A stretch of 64,000 nt of DNA from Vibrio inusitatus. GTDB lineage: Bacteria > Pseudomonadota > Gammaproteobacteria > Enterobacterales > Vibrionaceae. The DNA is taken from assembly GCA_024346935.1 (NCBI GenBank), contig AP024878.1, positions 1,488,001-1,552,000 of the forward strand. The letters run 5' to 3'. Below are positions 17,012 through 25,645 of the stretch, one piece after another. Below the pieces are notes generated by a model, which searched no databases, was not told the origin of the DNA, and saw only the letters and a list, made by a program, of their open reading frames with translations. The position numbers and the translations under genes are program-made. Numbering within the stretch: position 1 is the stretch's first letter; every line of letters starts with the position of its first letter.

Positions 17012-17434
17012 TTAGTTCTTAAGTGATTTTAGATGCTTTTTTAGATCTCGTGGTAAGACGTCCCAACGCTTGCGCATTGCTTCAATCTTGTCTAGCGGAA
17101 CATTATGAACATTGTCAAATGTCCCTCCACATTCATAGATATCCAATTTAGCAGAGCATTGCTTAGCCATTCTTTGGTACGGTCTAATCTCCCATACTTG
17201 GGTGAAGGTATTAGATACCACCACAGAATGCCCTTGTTTGAGATGCATAAGCGTTTGTTTTTGACACCAAAGATGAGCGACTCCAAGCTGACTTGGTTCA
17301 AATTGATACCCTTCGTCTTTCTCATCTGTGAAGTACATATCTGCTTCTAGGTGAACGAACCCATCTTCTCGCGTTATCTTTTTGGCTAAAGTGGTCTTGC
17401 CTGAACCAGGCAATCCACGAATGAGAACTAACAA
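17012..17434 (-). CDS. P-loop NTPase / zeta-like small kinase
   Basis: 140 residues. Walker A is GLPGSGKT (residues 7-14) at the very start, followed by 'HLEADMYF' and 'VVVSNTFTQVWEIRPY', as in the AAA_33/polynucleotide-kinase-like ATPases that phosphorylate small substrates. Only a TTG can start this frame, because a TAA lies four codons upstream; AGGT precedes it. It directly precedes the adenine deaminase gene. Substrate unknown. Confidence 0.75.
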   Translation of the reverse strand: MLVLIRGLPGSGKTTLAKKITREDGFVHLEADMYFTDEKDEGYQFEPSQLGVAHLWCQKQTLMHLKQGHSVVVSNTFTQVWEIRPYQRMAKQCSAKLDIYECGGTFDNVHNVPLDKIEAMRKRWDVLPRDLKKHLKSLKN

Positions 17435-17658
17435 ATTTATACATTACCTATGATATTAATCATTAACTATTGGCCCAAACAAACCAACAGGTCAACCTCG
17501 ATGCAAAGATTCACCTAAGCTAAGCTAACCAATCTCTTGGGTAGATTACAAACAGATACGCTTGATCAAACAAAAACGTTTTGGCTTACAAGGAATAACA
17601 GTTAAGCTAAAACCCATTAGATTAACGTTGTACTTTCAGTTAAATCAAGGAATTAAAC

Positions 17659-18111
17659 ATGCTAACGAAATGGGCAAAGCGCTTTTATCAGATGTCTGAA
17701 CTAGTTGCCTCTTGGAGCAAGGACCCCTCCACTCAAGTTGGAGCCGTAATCACCAAACACAACCGTATTGTCTCTGTTGGCTTTAACGGATATCCCCACG
17801 GTATTACAGACAGCGCCGAAACTGACGAGCGTGATATGAAGTACTTGAAAACCTTGCATGCTGAGGAAAACGCAATTTTGTTCGCAAAGCGTGATTTAGA
17901 TAGTTGTGAGATTTGGGTAACGCATTTTCCTTGCCCAAACTGTGCAGCGAAGATCATTCAAACAGGCATCTCTGCGGTACACTGTCCAGAACAAGAACCT
18001 GATTTTCTCTCTCGTTGGGGAGACAAGATCAAAGTCAGTGAAGATATGTTTAACCAAGCAGGCGTTACTATTGATTGGTTGCCACTAAAAGAACTCAAGT
18101 CTGATGACTAA
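17659..18111 (+). CDS. Deoxycytidylate (dCMP) deaminase family protein
   Basis: 150 residues. The zinc site is H67-A-E69 with the PCPNC pair (C92, C95), and E69 is the proton shuttle. 'WSKDPSTQVGAVI' and 'GFNGYPHGI' are characteristic of dCMP deaminase, which makes dUMP for thymidylate synthesis. AAGGAATTAAAC precedes the ATG. The oxidoreductase gene begins 15 bases downstream, so the two may be co-transcribed. Confidence 0.9.
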   Translation: MLTKWAKRFYQMSELVASWSKDPSTQVGAVITKHNRIVSVGFNGYPHGITDSAETDERDMKYLKTLHAEENAILFAKRDLDSCEIWVTHFPCPNCAAKIIQTGISAVHCPEQEPDFLSRWGDKIKVSEDMFNQAGVTIDWLPLKELKSDD

Positions 18112-18126
18112 CAAATAGGATAACGG

Positions 18127-19101
18127 ATGATCAACTGGGGAATTATCGCACCGGGGCGCATTGCTAATCGCTTCGCGGAAGCATTTACCGCTATCAATGA
18201 TGGCACTCTGTATGGTGTTGCGAGTCGTAATCGCACTAACGCGGAATCTTTTGCCGAGCAGCACAAAATAACGCATGTGTTCGATAGTTATGCAGAGCTC
18301 ATTAACTCCCCAGAGATTGATGTCATTTATATAGCCAGCCCCCATCAGTTTCATTTTGACACTGCTAAGCAATGTCTTGAAGCGGGCAAGGCTGTACTGT
18401 GTGAAAAGCCTCTGACTGTGAATGCCACCCAAGCTAAAGCGCTATTTCAAATTGCTAAAGACAATAACGTCTTTCTAATGGAAGCGTTGTGGAGTCGGTT
18501 TCTTCCTACTTGGCTTGAAGTTAAGCACTGGGTAGAAGAGGAAAAAATAGGAAAATTGGAAAATATCCACTCTACTTTTGGTTTCAAGGCAGAGCGCAAT
18601 TACGAAGACCGTTTATTTAATCCTAAACTTGCTGGTGGCGTGTTGTTGGATGCAGGAATTTACAATATCTCTTTGACCCAGTATTTAGCTAAGCGAGAGC
18701 CCCAAAGTGTCTCGTCCCATGTGTTTGTTGGCGAAACAAAGGTTGATGAACGCTGCTCTGCCACTTTAGATTACGGTGACTTCACAAGTCAGTTCACCTG
18801 CTCTTTTAGATCAAATCTAGATAACAGCATGACCATTTATGGTAGCGAGGGAAAAATAACCATTGATGGGGCTTTTTGGGATGCGACGAAAGCAACACTA
18901 GAGGTATATGGTAAAGACCCAGTTAAGCTTAATTTACCTCATGAAAGTTCAGGCTTTGAGTATCAAATTCGTGAAGTTCAAAGCTGTTTGCGAGAAGGCA
19001 AATTATTCAGCAAAGTGATACCTCCTGAGCAAACAATTGCAACTTTACACCTTATCGATGAAATACTAGGCAAGGTGCATATAAAACACCCATTTAGTTA
19101 A
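18127..19101 (+). CDS. Gfo/Idh/MocA family NAD(P)-dependent oxidoreductase
   Basis: 324 residues. The N-terminal Rossmann domain starts INWGIIAPGRIANRF (a GxGxxA-type nucleotide loop) and contains the hallmark CEKPLT at about residue 98. The C-terminal alpha/beta substrate domain contains 'GGVLLDAGIYNISL', which resembles dihydrodiol/xylose dehydrogenase-like members. The substrate is probably a sugar or cyclic polyol, but unknown. AGGATAACGG precedes the ATG. Confidence 0.88.
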   Translation: MINWGIIAPGRIANRFAEAFTAINDGTLYGVASRNRTNAESFAEQHKITHVFDSYAELINSPEIDVIYIASPHQFHFDTAKQCLEAGKAVLCEKPLTVNATQAKALFQIAKDNNVFLMEALWSRFLPTWLEVKHWVEEEKIGKLENIHSTFGFKAERNYEDRLFNPKLAGGVLLDAGIYNISLTQYLAKREPQSVSSHVFVGETKVDERCSATLDYGDFTSQFTCSFRSNLDNSMTIYGSEGKITIDGAFWDATKATLEVYGKDPVKLNLPHESSGFEYQIREVQSCLREGKLFSKVIPPEQTIATLHLIDEILGKVHIKHPFS

Positions 19102-19143
19102 TTCTAAATCTGTGTAATTTCTCACTTTTTTGTTCAAAAGGTA

Positions 19144-19149
19144 TATAAT
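19144..19149 (+). promoter_or_regulatory. Candidate -10 element of the outer-membrane cassette
   Basis: A consensus TATAAT lies 43 bases before the first cassette gene. No good -35 is visible at 16-18 bases, so it may need an activator. Confidence 0.4.
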
Positions 19150-19191
19150 TGCGTTATCCGTATCACAATTTTCTACCTTTTGGATTTCTGA

Positions 19192-20154
19192 ATGGAACTT
19201 AGACGTTTCTCTACTGCCGCCGCCATTATTGGCACTGCTTTCACTCCCACCTATTCATATGCCTCATCATTTGAACTGCCTATTTGGAAGTCAGAAGCAG
19301 AAGAGCGTGGTTACATTCTACCTAAAGCGTTTGGACTTAGCGTTGGATACATGAAAGTTGAACAAGGGATTAATGTCACGTCGATAGATCTACATGGCAT
19401 TAAAGATAGTCTTGGCAACGAAGGTACACCAGGGTTCCCTGGTGTTTGCAATCCAATTACTGGTGACTGCCTAATTCCACCAATTCCTGGAATTCCTGCT
19501 GATATTCCAATTAATAGCATAGACATTGAGACTATTGGTGGTTACCAAGAAAGTGAAGTTTGGACTGTTCGTGCGGATATGTGGTTGTTCCCATTCTTAA
19601 ATTTTTATGCCATTGCAGGAAAGATTTCTGGATATTCTGAAACGGATATCATAGTAAACGTGAATTATGGAAACGATCGCAACTTAACCCTACCTCAACT
19701 TCCGTTCAAGTTGGATTTAGATGGCAATATGTATGGTGGCGGTTTCGTAGTCGCGGGTGGATACGAAGAATGGTTCACCATTATTGATGCAAGCTACACT
19801 AAGACAAATCTTACGGTAATTGATGGTGGTATAGACTCTATCGTAGTTACTCCTCGTGTTGGTTATGACTTTACAAATCATGGTCATCCAATCCGTGTTT
19901 GGGTCGGTGGTCAGTATCAAAATATCCAACAAACCTTGAAAGGGGATTTGCGTGATATTTTCCCTGCTGAGTTTGTAAACATGATCGAAGCAGATGGTGA
20001 AACAGCAGGTTTTGTTGTTCAACAAGAACTGGAGAACGAGTGGAACACCGTTGTCGGTTTCAACTACGTAATTAATCCAACTTTCAATATCATCGGTGAA
20101 TTTGGCTTTGGTGATCGTCAAAGTTCATTCATTTCTTTGGACACCCGTTTCTAA
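19192..20154 (+). CDS. Outer-membrane beta-barrel protein, cassette gene 1
   Basis: 320 residues. An N-terminal signal peptide (MELRRFSTAAAIIGTAFTPTYSYA) is followed by a mature chain of alternating strands ending ISLDTRF, with the C-terminal Phe typical of barrel proteins. A Pro/Gly-rich loop (about residues 78-105: 'GTPGFPGVCNPITGDCLIPPIPGIPADIP') with two close cysteines is unusual and probably extracellular. 'RADMWLFPFLNFYAIAGKISG' and 'GFVVAGGYEEWFTIIDASYTKTNL' are strong barrel strands. It is first in a three-gene cassette. No named family recognised. Confidence 0.82.
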   Translation: MELRRFSTAAAIIGTAFTPTYSYASSFELPIWKSEAEERGYILPKAFGLSVGYMKVEQGINVTSIDLHGIKDSLGNEGTPGFPGVCNPITGDCLIPPIPGIPADIPINSIDIETIGGYQESEVWTVRADMWLFPFLNFYAIAGKISGYSETDIIVNVNYGNDRNLTLPQLPFKLDLDGNMYGGGFVVAGGYEEWFTIIDASYTKTNLTVIDGGIDSIVVTPRVGYDFTNHGHPIRVWVGGQYQNIQQTLKGDLRDIFPAEFVNMIEADGETAGFVVQQELENEWNTVVGFNYVINPTFNIIGEFGFGDRQSSFISLDTRF

Positions 20155-20197
20155 TGACTCATACTTTCTCGCCAAGCTTTGGTACCGCTGTCATTCA

Positions 20198-21331
20198 ATG
20201 AAAGGTATCTCCAAATCTCCATTGCTTTTTCTGTGCGCCTCTACCTGTGCATATGCGCAAAATCATAACCTTACTGATGAAGGTACAGGTTGGTTTGAAG
20301 ATGTATTGGAATTTTTCGGTTCAAGCAATGAAATAGACCTAACAAACGGTATGGACTGGGGAATTTTGCCCGGTCCATTTGCAAACCCAGAACAAGGTGT
20401 AGGTATAGGTGTTGCTGCCGTTGGTTTGTATGCACCACAGGGGCTAGAAAAAAATCAAATATCCACAGTAACCTTAAGTGGCTATGTTTCTTCAGAAGGG
20501 ACTTACGGTATTGGTGTCGACAACACCACCTTTCTAAACGAAAACCAATGGAAATTAGGCTTAATGGCCAGACTTTCGCAAACCCCAAGTAAAGTTTGGG
20601 GCATTGGTAAAGAGAACGCCGAGAAAGAAGGCAACGAAACCGAGCACGAAGCACTCTACCTAAGCGTTGAGCCTACAGTCGCCTATCAATTTATTGACAA
20701 TTACTTTATCAAAACCGGCTTTACTGCGGAGTTTCTATATCACCAAAGCGCAGATGGAACTGCACTAGAGCCTGAGCAACTTAAAAACAAGACTAATCTT
20801 GGCATTATTCTTGGCATCCAATATGACACCCGCGATTACGAAACCAATCCGTATACTGGGCGACTTGTTAGTTTGGAGCATCGCTGGTTTATAGAAGCCT
20901 TTGGTGCTGACTATAAATACGAAGAATACACTGTAAATTATCGTGAATATTGGACCCTATATGATGAAAATGTCTTGGCATTCGACTACTTTTTACAAGG
21001 GCTAAGTGATGATGATCTTCCTTGGTTTGCAATGAGTAAACTGGGTGGAGATAACCGGATGCGTGGCTACTACTATGGTCGCTACCGAGATCGATATCAA
21101 ATGGCTACGCAATTAGAATATCGACATAAATTCACTGATCGACATGGCGCTGTCGTATGGGGTGGCGCGGGAAACATAGCCTCACACTTTGATGAGCTTT
21201 TTAAAGACAGTTGGCTTCCGACCTACGGTGTCGGCTATCGTTTCGCCTTTAAACCAAGAGTAAACGTCAGGTTAGATTTAGGATTTGGCGATGAAACCAC
21301 TGTTTACTTCAATATTCACGAAGCATTCTAA
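20198..21331 (+). CDS. Omp85-family (BamA/TamA-like) barrel without POTRA domains, cassette gene 2
   Basis: 377 residues from MKGISKSPLLFLCASTCAYAQ, a signal peptide cut after AYA. The C-terminal half carries the Omp85 signatures: 'LGIILGIQYDTRDYETNPYTGRLVSLEHRWF' and the loop-6 RGYYYGRYRDR (position of the VRGF/Y motif). It ends IHEAF, a barrel-assembly signal. No POTRA domain precedes the barrel, unlike BamA, TamA or FhaC, so it is closer to the stand-alone 'surface antigen D15' proteins. The upstream in-frame start (20096) lies inside gene 1 and is rejected. Confidence 0.88.
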   Translation: MKGISKSPLLFLCASTCAYAQNHNLTDEGTGWFEDVLEFFGSSNEIDLTNGMDWGILPGPFANPEQGVGIGVAAVGLYAPQGLEKNQISTVTLSGYVSSEGTYGIGVDNTTFLNENQWKLGLMARLSQTPSKVWGIGKENAEKEGNETEHEALYLSVEPTVAYQFIDNYFIKTGFTAEFLYHQSADGTALEPEQLKNKTNLGIILGIQYDTRDYETNPYTGRLVSLEHRWFIEAFGADYKYEEYTVNYREYWTLYDENVLAFDYFLQGLSDDDLPWFAMSKLGGDNRMRGYYYGRYRDRYQMATQLEYRHKFTDRHGAVVWGGAGNIASHFDELFKDSWLPTYGVGYRFAFKPRVNVRLDLGFGDETTVYFNIHEAF

Positions 21332-21350
21332 ATAATCCATTAGGTATTTA

Positions 21351-22427
21351 ATGAAATTGAAATCACTACTTGCAGCAGGCATTTTCCTGTTCTCAACCTC
21401 CAGTTTTGCCATTGATACACCAAGCGGTGTTCGCCCTTGTTGCGCCTTTGGTATAAACATGAAGTCAGAACTCGGTGTCGTGCCGGTTCCCTTTTTCCGT
21501 GTCAACAACATGGTTGATCTATCAGATCTTAAAGTTCACCTTTATAACGATGGAGAGCAAGGAGTTGCGAGTAGTTTAATGGGGACAGGTGATGAATCAA
21601 ATGGCCTTATTTACACTTCAAAAGGCGGGATCATAGACACTGCACATGTGCGAGATACTGCCGATTACAGCCTCTATTTGTACACTCAGATAAAAGGTCA
21701 GCTTGGCAAAAGCAAACAGATCGTATTAGAGGATGAGCTAAGAAGTCGAGTAATAGAACTCAAAGAACAGCCTTTGGACATGTCCAAAAAAGAACAAGCT
21801 CAAGCCGAAATTGAACTGAGTGCTTTACTCGCGTACAGGTTAGCTCAATGGCATGAAATTGCTCAATGGTTTGGATTTACATCGGTTGCAGGCTTTAAAG
21901 AATACCCTTCTGCTTATTCTCCTGAAGACTTATATTCTAATATGCTAGGTTCTCTTATCGTCATAGAGCTCCTCGAGCACAATAGCAACCCAACCAAAGA
22001 ACAATACCAAGGTGCGTTTTCCCGTATATTTTTGCGTAAACTGCAAGAGTTAGGTGCTCAAGACAAAGACCGAACCGAAGAAATCATGGATAACCTTGAT
22101 GGAAAATGGTGGGACAGCGATAAACGACTACCAAATAAGTGGGTAGTTAAAACGCGTGACTATACACCTAGACTAACAATAACACCGCACTGGGGAGATA
22201 CCGACAATAGAGTGACAACGTCACTAGCTCAATATGAATATCTTGAAGCGTTAGGGCATCTTACTCTGGTTGCAACCGACTCTGAGAAAAGCTTTAGTGC
22301 ACTACCGGGCTATCTAAAAGAGCGCCATGTTTGGACAAAAAAACAGTTCTCTGAAATTGGCCAATTTGCAAAAAAAGAAGACGACCAACACGAGTTAAAT
22401 AATAATCAACTGTTACCACCATACTAA
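21351..22427 (+). CDS. DUF4056 family secreted protein, cassette gene 3
   Basis: 358 residues. A signal peptide (MKLKSLLAAGIFLFSTSSFA) precedes 'PSGVRPCCAFGINMK' and a soluble domain with 'HVRDTADYSLYLYTQI', 'RLAQWHEIAQWFGF' and 'AYSPEDLYSNMLGSLI', which I recall as DUF4056. The HVRDTADY and WHEIAQWFG stretches contain His, Asp and Glu in helix-like spacing, so a metal-dependent or hydrolytic activity is possible but unproved. AGG lies nine bases before the ATG. It follows the Omp85 gene by 19 bases and probably acts with it in the periplasm. Confidence 0.8.
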   Translation: MKLKSLLAAGIFLFSTSSFAIDTPSGVRPCCAFGINMKSELGVVPVPFFRVNNMVDLSDLKVHLYNDGEQGVASSLMGTGDESNGLIYTSKGGIIDTAHVRDTADYSLYLYTQIKGQLGKSKQIVLEDELRSRVIELKEQPLDMSKKEQAQAEIELSALLAYRLAQWHEIAQWFGFTSVAGFKEYPSAYSPEDLYSNMLGSLIVIELLEHNSNPTKEQYQGAFSRIFLRKLQELGAQDKDRTEEIMDNLDGKWWDSDKRLPNKWVVKTRDYTPRLTITPHWGDTDNRVTTSLAQYEYLEALGHLTLVATDSEKSFSALPGYLKERHVWTKKQFSEIGQFAKKEDDQHELNNNQLLPPY

Positions 22428-22514
22428 GCCTCAGCATTGGCTTCGCTCGCTGTGAGGCCAGTTAGCAACTACTCTTACTGTTCATCAATTCCTTTAAGAA
22501 TCAAACTGATATTA

Positions 22515-23840
22515 ATGAAATCACAAACTAGCCGAATCCTAGGTATAGAACTCTTTAAAATGACTTGGCCGATGATCTTTGGCGTGCTCTCTTTAATGAG
22601 TTTTCAGCTCATCGATTCCGCGTTTATCGCTCAACTCGGTGTTTTACCTCTTGCAGCACAAGGTTTTACCCTGCCTATTGGCCAACTAATCATTGGAGTA
22701 CAAGTAGGCCTTGGCATTGCAACAACGTCTGTCATTGCCCATGCATTGGGTGCAAACGACGAAATGTATGCCAAGCAACTAGGTGGGTTAGTGTTAGCAC
22801 TCGGTAGCATTGGTTGCGGCGCAATTTGCGTGCTTTTGTATTTGATTCGCTCACCACTGTTGTCTTTGTTGGGTGCGACTGAAGAAGTATTCCCTATCAT
22901 AGATACTTACTGGATAGTTTGGCTGATCAGTTCTTGGGTAGGTGCTGTGCTGTATTTTCTATACAGTGTTTGTCGTGCAAATGGTAATACTATGCTGCCA
23001 GGCATCATGATGGTGGTGACCAGTATATTAAACCTAGTACTCGATCCTATTTTCATTTTCTATTTTGATATGGGAATCCACGGGGCTGCAGTAGCTACTA
23101 TCATTGCCTTTGGTAGCGGTATTCTTTACGTAATCTATCGTATCAAATCTAAACATTACTACTCTTTTGACTGGAGTAATCTAAAGATTGGGCAAAGCAT
23201 TCGTTCTTTGTTTGGCATTATGATGCCGGCGATGACCAGTCAGTTGATGCCTCCCCTCGCGGCAATGCTATCAACTAAGCTTTTGGCATCATATGGTACA
23301 GCAGCAGTGGCGGCTTGGGCTCTAGGCAGTCGTTATGAGTTTTTCGCCATTGTCTGCGTACTCGCCTTAACTATGTCTATGCCACCTATGATAGGTCGAT
23401 TTGTTGGTGCAAAAGACAGCGACAAAATCATTAAATTAGTCAATATTGCCTGCGTGTATATTCTTTGCTCTCAAGTGGTGGTGGCTCTGATTACTTTAAT
23501 GAGCTCTGGGCAACTGGCAATGTTGATGTCCGGAGAGCAAAGTGTAGAGCGCATTTTAGACATGCATTTGATTATCGTCCCATTTAGTCTTGCACCACTG
23601 GGCGTATGTATCTTGTTAGTTTCTGTTTCTAATGCTTTGGGTAAGCCAATGAAAGCATTACTTGTCTCTTCTTGCCGTTTGTTCGTGTTCTTTTTGCCAT
23701 GTTTGTATGCGGGCGCTTATCTTGGTGGCTTGCAAGGTTTGTTTATTGGTGCAGCCATTGGCAACACCCTAGCCGGTATTTTCGCTTGGAATAATTACCG
23801 CGTGACTATTTCTCGATTACAAAAAAAATGGAGCCAATAG
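22515..23840 (+). CDS. MATE family multidrug/cation efflux transporter
   Basis: 441 residues with about 12 membrane segments in two similar halves. Typical elements are 'FKMTWPMIFGVLSLMSFQLIDSAFIAQLG' (TM1, with the conserved D), 'LPIGQLIIGVQVGLGIATTSVIAHALG' and the second-half 'MMPAMTSQLMPPLAAM'. It is a MATE exporter, exchanging organic cations or drugs for Na+ or H+. I chose the ATG at 22515 because the upstream frame (22437) has no ribosome site and would add a non-family extension. Its 3' end overlaps the glgC terminator on the other strand. Confidence 0.92.
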   Translation: MKSQTSRILGIELFKMTWPMIFGVLSLMSFQLIDSAFIAQLGVLPLAAQGFTLPIGQLIIGVQVGLGIATTSVIAHALGANDEMYAKQLGGLVLALGSIGCGAICVLLYLIRSPLLSLLGATEEVFPIIDTYWIVWLISSWVGAVLYFLYSVCRANGNTMLPGIMMVVTSILNLVLDPIFIFYFDMGIHGAAVATIIAFGSGILYVIYRIKSKHYYSFDWSNLKIGQSIRSLFGIMMPAMTSQLMPPLAAMLSTKLLASYGTAAVAAWALGSRYEFFAIVCVLALTMSMPPMIGRFVGAKDSDKIIKLVNIACVYILCSQVVVALITLMSSGQLAMLMSGEQSVERILDMHLIIVPFSLAPLGVCILLVSVSNALGKPMKALLVSSCRLFVFFLPCLYAGAYLGGLQGLFIGAAIGNTLAGIFAWNNYRVTISRLQKKWSQ

Positions 23841-23849
23841 GCTCCATTT
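23826..23849 (-). terminator. Terminator shared between glgC and the MATE gene
   Basis: AAATGGAGCC/GGCTCCATTT with loop AATA; the MATE stop codon lies at the loop and start of the second arm. On the minus strand it is followed by a run of T, giving a strong terminator for glgC. Confidence 0.85.
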
Positions 23850-23867
23850 CATTCACTTTAGCTATGC

Positions 23868-25127
23868 TTACTGGAAGCTTGCTTCAGTCACTAGTACAAC
23901 GCCACCTTTAGTAACTTCGTACAGTTTAGAATCTTCTTCTAGGTTCTCACCGATAACCGTGCCATCAGGAATGATAGTGCTCTCACCCACAATAACCTTA
24001 GTTAAGCGACAGTTCTTACCAATTACTGATTCTGGAAGAATAATACTGTCTTGAAGCACTGTACCTTCTTCAACTCGGCAGTTACCGGCAACAAGTGAGT
24101 GATTAATCTCAGCACCTGAAATGATGGTACCCGCAGAAAGAACTGAATCTACAGCGAAACCTTTGCGACCTTCTTCGTTAAACACGAATTTTGCGCCCGG
24201 ACGTTGTTGCTGCTGAGTAATGATCGGCCAAGAATGGTCATACAGGTCAAGCTCAGGATCTGGTGCTACAAGATCCATGCTAGCTGCATAGTACTCGTCC
24301 AAATCACCTACATCGCGCCAGTAACCGTTGTTTCCTGGGTGACGCTCAGTAAATACATAACCGTTTACGCGTGCACGTTCCAATAGATTTGGAATGATGT
24401 TGTGACCGAAATCGTGACCATACTCTGGGTCAAGTAGAGCATCGTTCAACTCTTTGTCCAAGATATCTGCATTGAAAATGTAGATACCCATAGATACAAG
24501 TGCTTGACTTGGATCTTTTGGATGTGGAGTTGGGTTCTCTGGTTTCTCGTCAAACTGAACAATACGGCCATCTGCGTCTAGAGACATCACACCGAAAGAA
24601 GAAGCTTGCTCGAGAGGCTTCTTGATACATGCAACTGTTACGTCTGCACCACTTTCAGCATGGAAGTTAAGCATGCGAGAGTAATCCATCTTATAGATGT
24701 GATCGCCACCAAGGATCAGAACTTGTTCGCACTTACGTCTGCGAATCAAATCAAGATTTTGGTATACAGCATCTGCTGTACCACGGTACCAAGATTCACC
24801 AACACGCTGTTGTGCTGGGATAATTGCTACACCCTCATCAAGCGTTGAGTTGGTCATAAAGCCCCAGCCTTTTTGCACGTGATCGATAAGATCATGTGCC
24901 ATGAACTGAGTCAGTACGCCTACACGACGAATACCTGAGTTGATGCAGTTTGAAAGCGTGAAATCGATAATTTTATATTTGCCACCAAAAGAAACAGCTG
25001 GCTTTGCGATCTCTTTGGTTAATCCCTTAAGGCGAGTACCTTTCCCGCCTGCTAGTACTAATGCAACTGTGTTACGTACTAATTTGTTACTCGACAAATG
25101 CGAGTAATTATTATTATGTTCCGTCAT
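23868..25127 (-). CDS. glgC: Glucose-1-phosphate adenylyltransferase
   Basis: 419 residues. It makes ADP-glucose from ATP and glucose-1-phosphate, the committed step of glycogen synthesis. The nucleotide-binding VLAGGKGTRLKGLT begins at residue 24. 'KPAVSFGGKYKIIDFTLSNC', 'WYRGTADAVYQN', 'VLILGGDHIYKMDY' and 'GYWRDVGDLDEYYAASMDL' follow, then a C-terminal left-handed beta-helix. Length compares with 431 in E. coli. Start at the second ATG (MTEHNNNYSH), with GAGG upstream. No other glg genes are adjacent. A CRP-like site is about 200 bases upstream. Confidence 0.95.
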   Translation of the reverse strand: MTEHNNNYSHLSSNKLVRNTVALVLAGGKGTRLKGLTKEIAKPAVSFGGKYKIIDFTLSNCINSGIRRVGVLTQFMAHDLIDHVQKGWGFMTNSTLDEGVAIIPAQQRVGESWYRGTADAVYQNLDLIRRRKCEQVLILGGDHIYKMDYSRMLNFHAESGADVTVACIKKPLEQASSFGVMSLDADGRIVQFDEKPENPTPHPKDPSQALVSMGIYIFNADILDKELNDALLDPEYGHDFGHNIIPNLLERARVNGYVFTERHPGNNGYWRDVGDLDEYYAASMDLVAPDPELDLYDHSWPIITQQQQRPGAKFVFNEEGRKGFAVDSVLSAGTIISGAEINHSLVAGNCRVEEGTVLQDSIILPESVIGKNCRLTKVIVGESTIIPDGTVIGENLEEDSKLYEVTKGGVVLVTEASFQ

Positions 25128-25645
25128 TTTGGGGGCCTCTAACATTGAACTAATATAATTAAAAAAATAAACGAATACGGCTTTTAAAAAGCTCTTTTGC
25201 TCGTCATTACAGGGATAATAAATTAATCCTGCAAAATATATCTGCTTAAACTCACACTTTTAAAAAGATCAAATCTCAACATTATGATAATGAGAGTTGA
25301 ATCACGTTAATGTCTGAGCAAGATGCAGTTTGGTGAATAATGTCACAGATTGTACAAATCTCAAACAATCGTTTCATTATCAATCATCATTGAAATCTAT
25401 GGCTTCCTGTTAGAAATTTGCAGAAAATGCAAAATAGATACCAAACATAAAACCAGTCTTTCAATCTAATTGAATAATGCTGAGTATTTATTACAGTATG
25501 CCTATGCTTGATATAAATTTAAGTTACATTCAAGTGACTGATGTAAGAAAAATCGCAATGGAGCAACGCCACAGAATATAATTTACAATATGTGTGACTT
25601 CATTAGATATATAAACTAGATTAACGACCATTTATAAGGATATTA
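25128..25645. other. 518-bp intergenic region upstream of glgC and the hydrolase lipoprotein gene
   Basis: An AT-rich divergent control region. I see no credible frame in it. It holds one CRP-like palindrome (25332-25347), but no recognisable riboswitch or small-RNA hairpin. Confidence 0.5.
25332..25347. promoter_or_regulatory. Candidate CRP site
   Basis: GGTGA-ATAATG-TCACA matches the TGTGA-N6-TCACA consensus at nine of ten defined positions. It sits about 205 bases before glgC and 300 before the hydrolase gene. CRP control of glycogen genes is known in E. coli. Confidence 0.45.
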
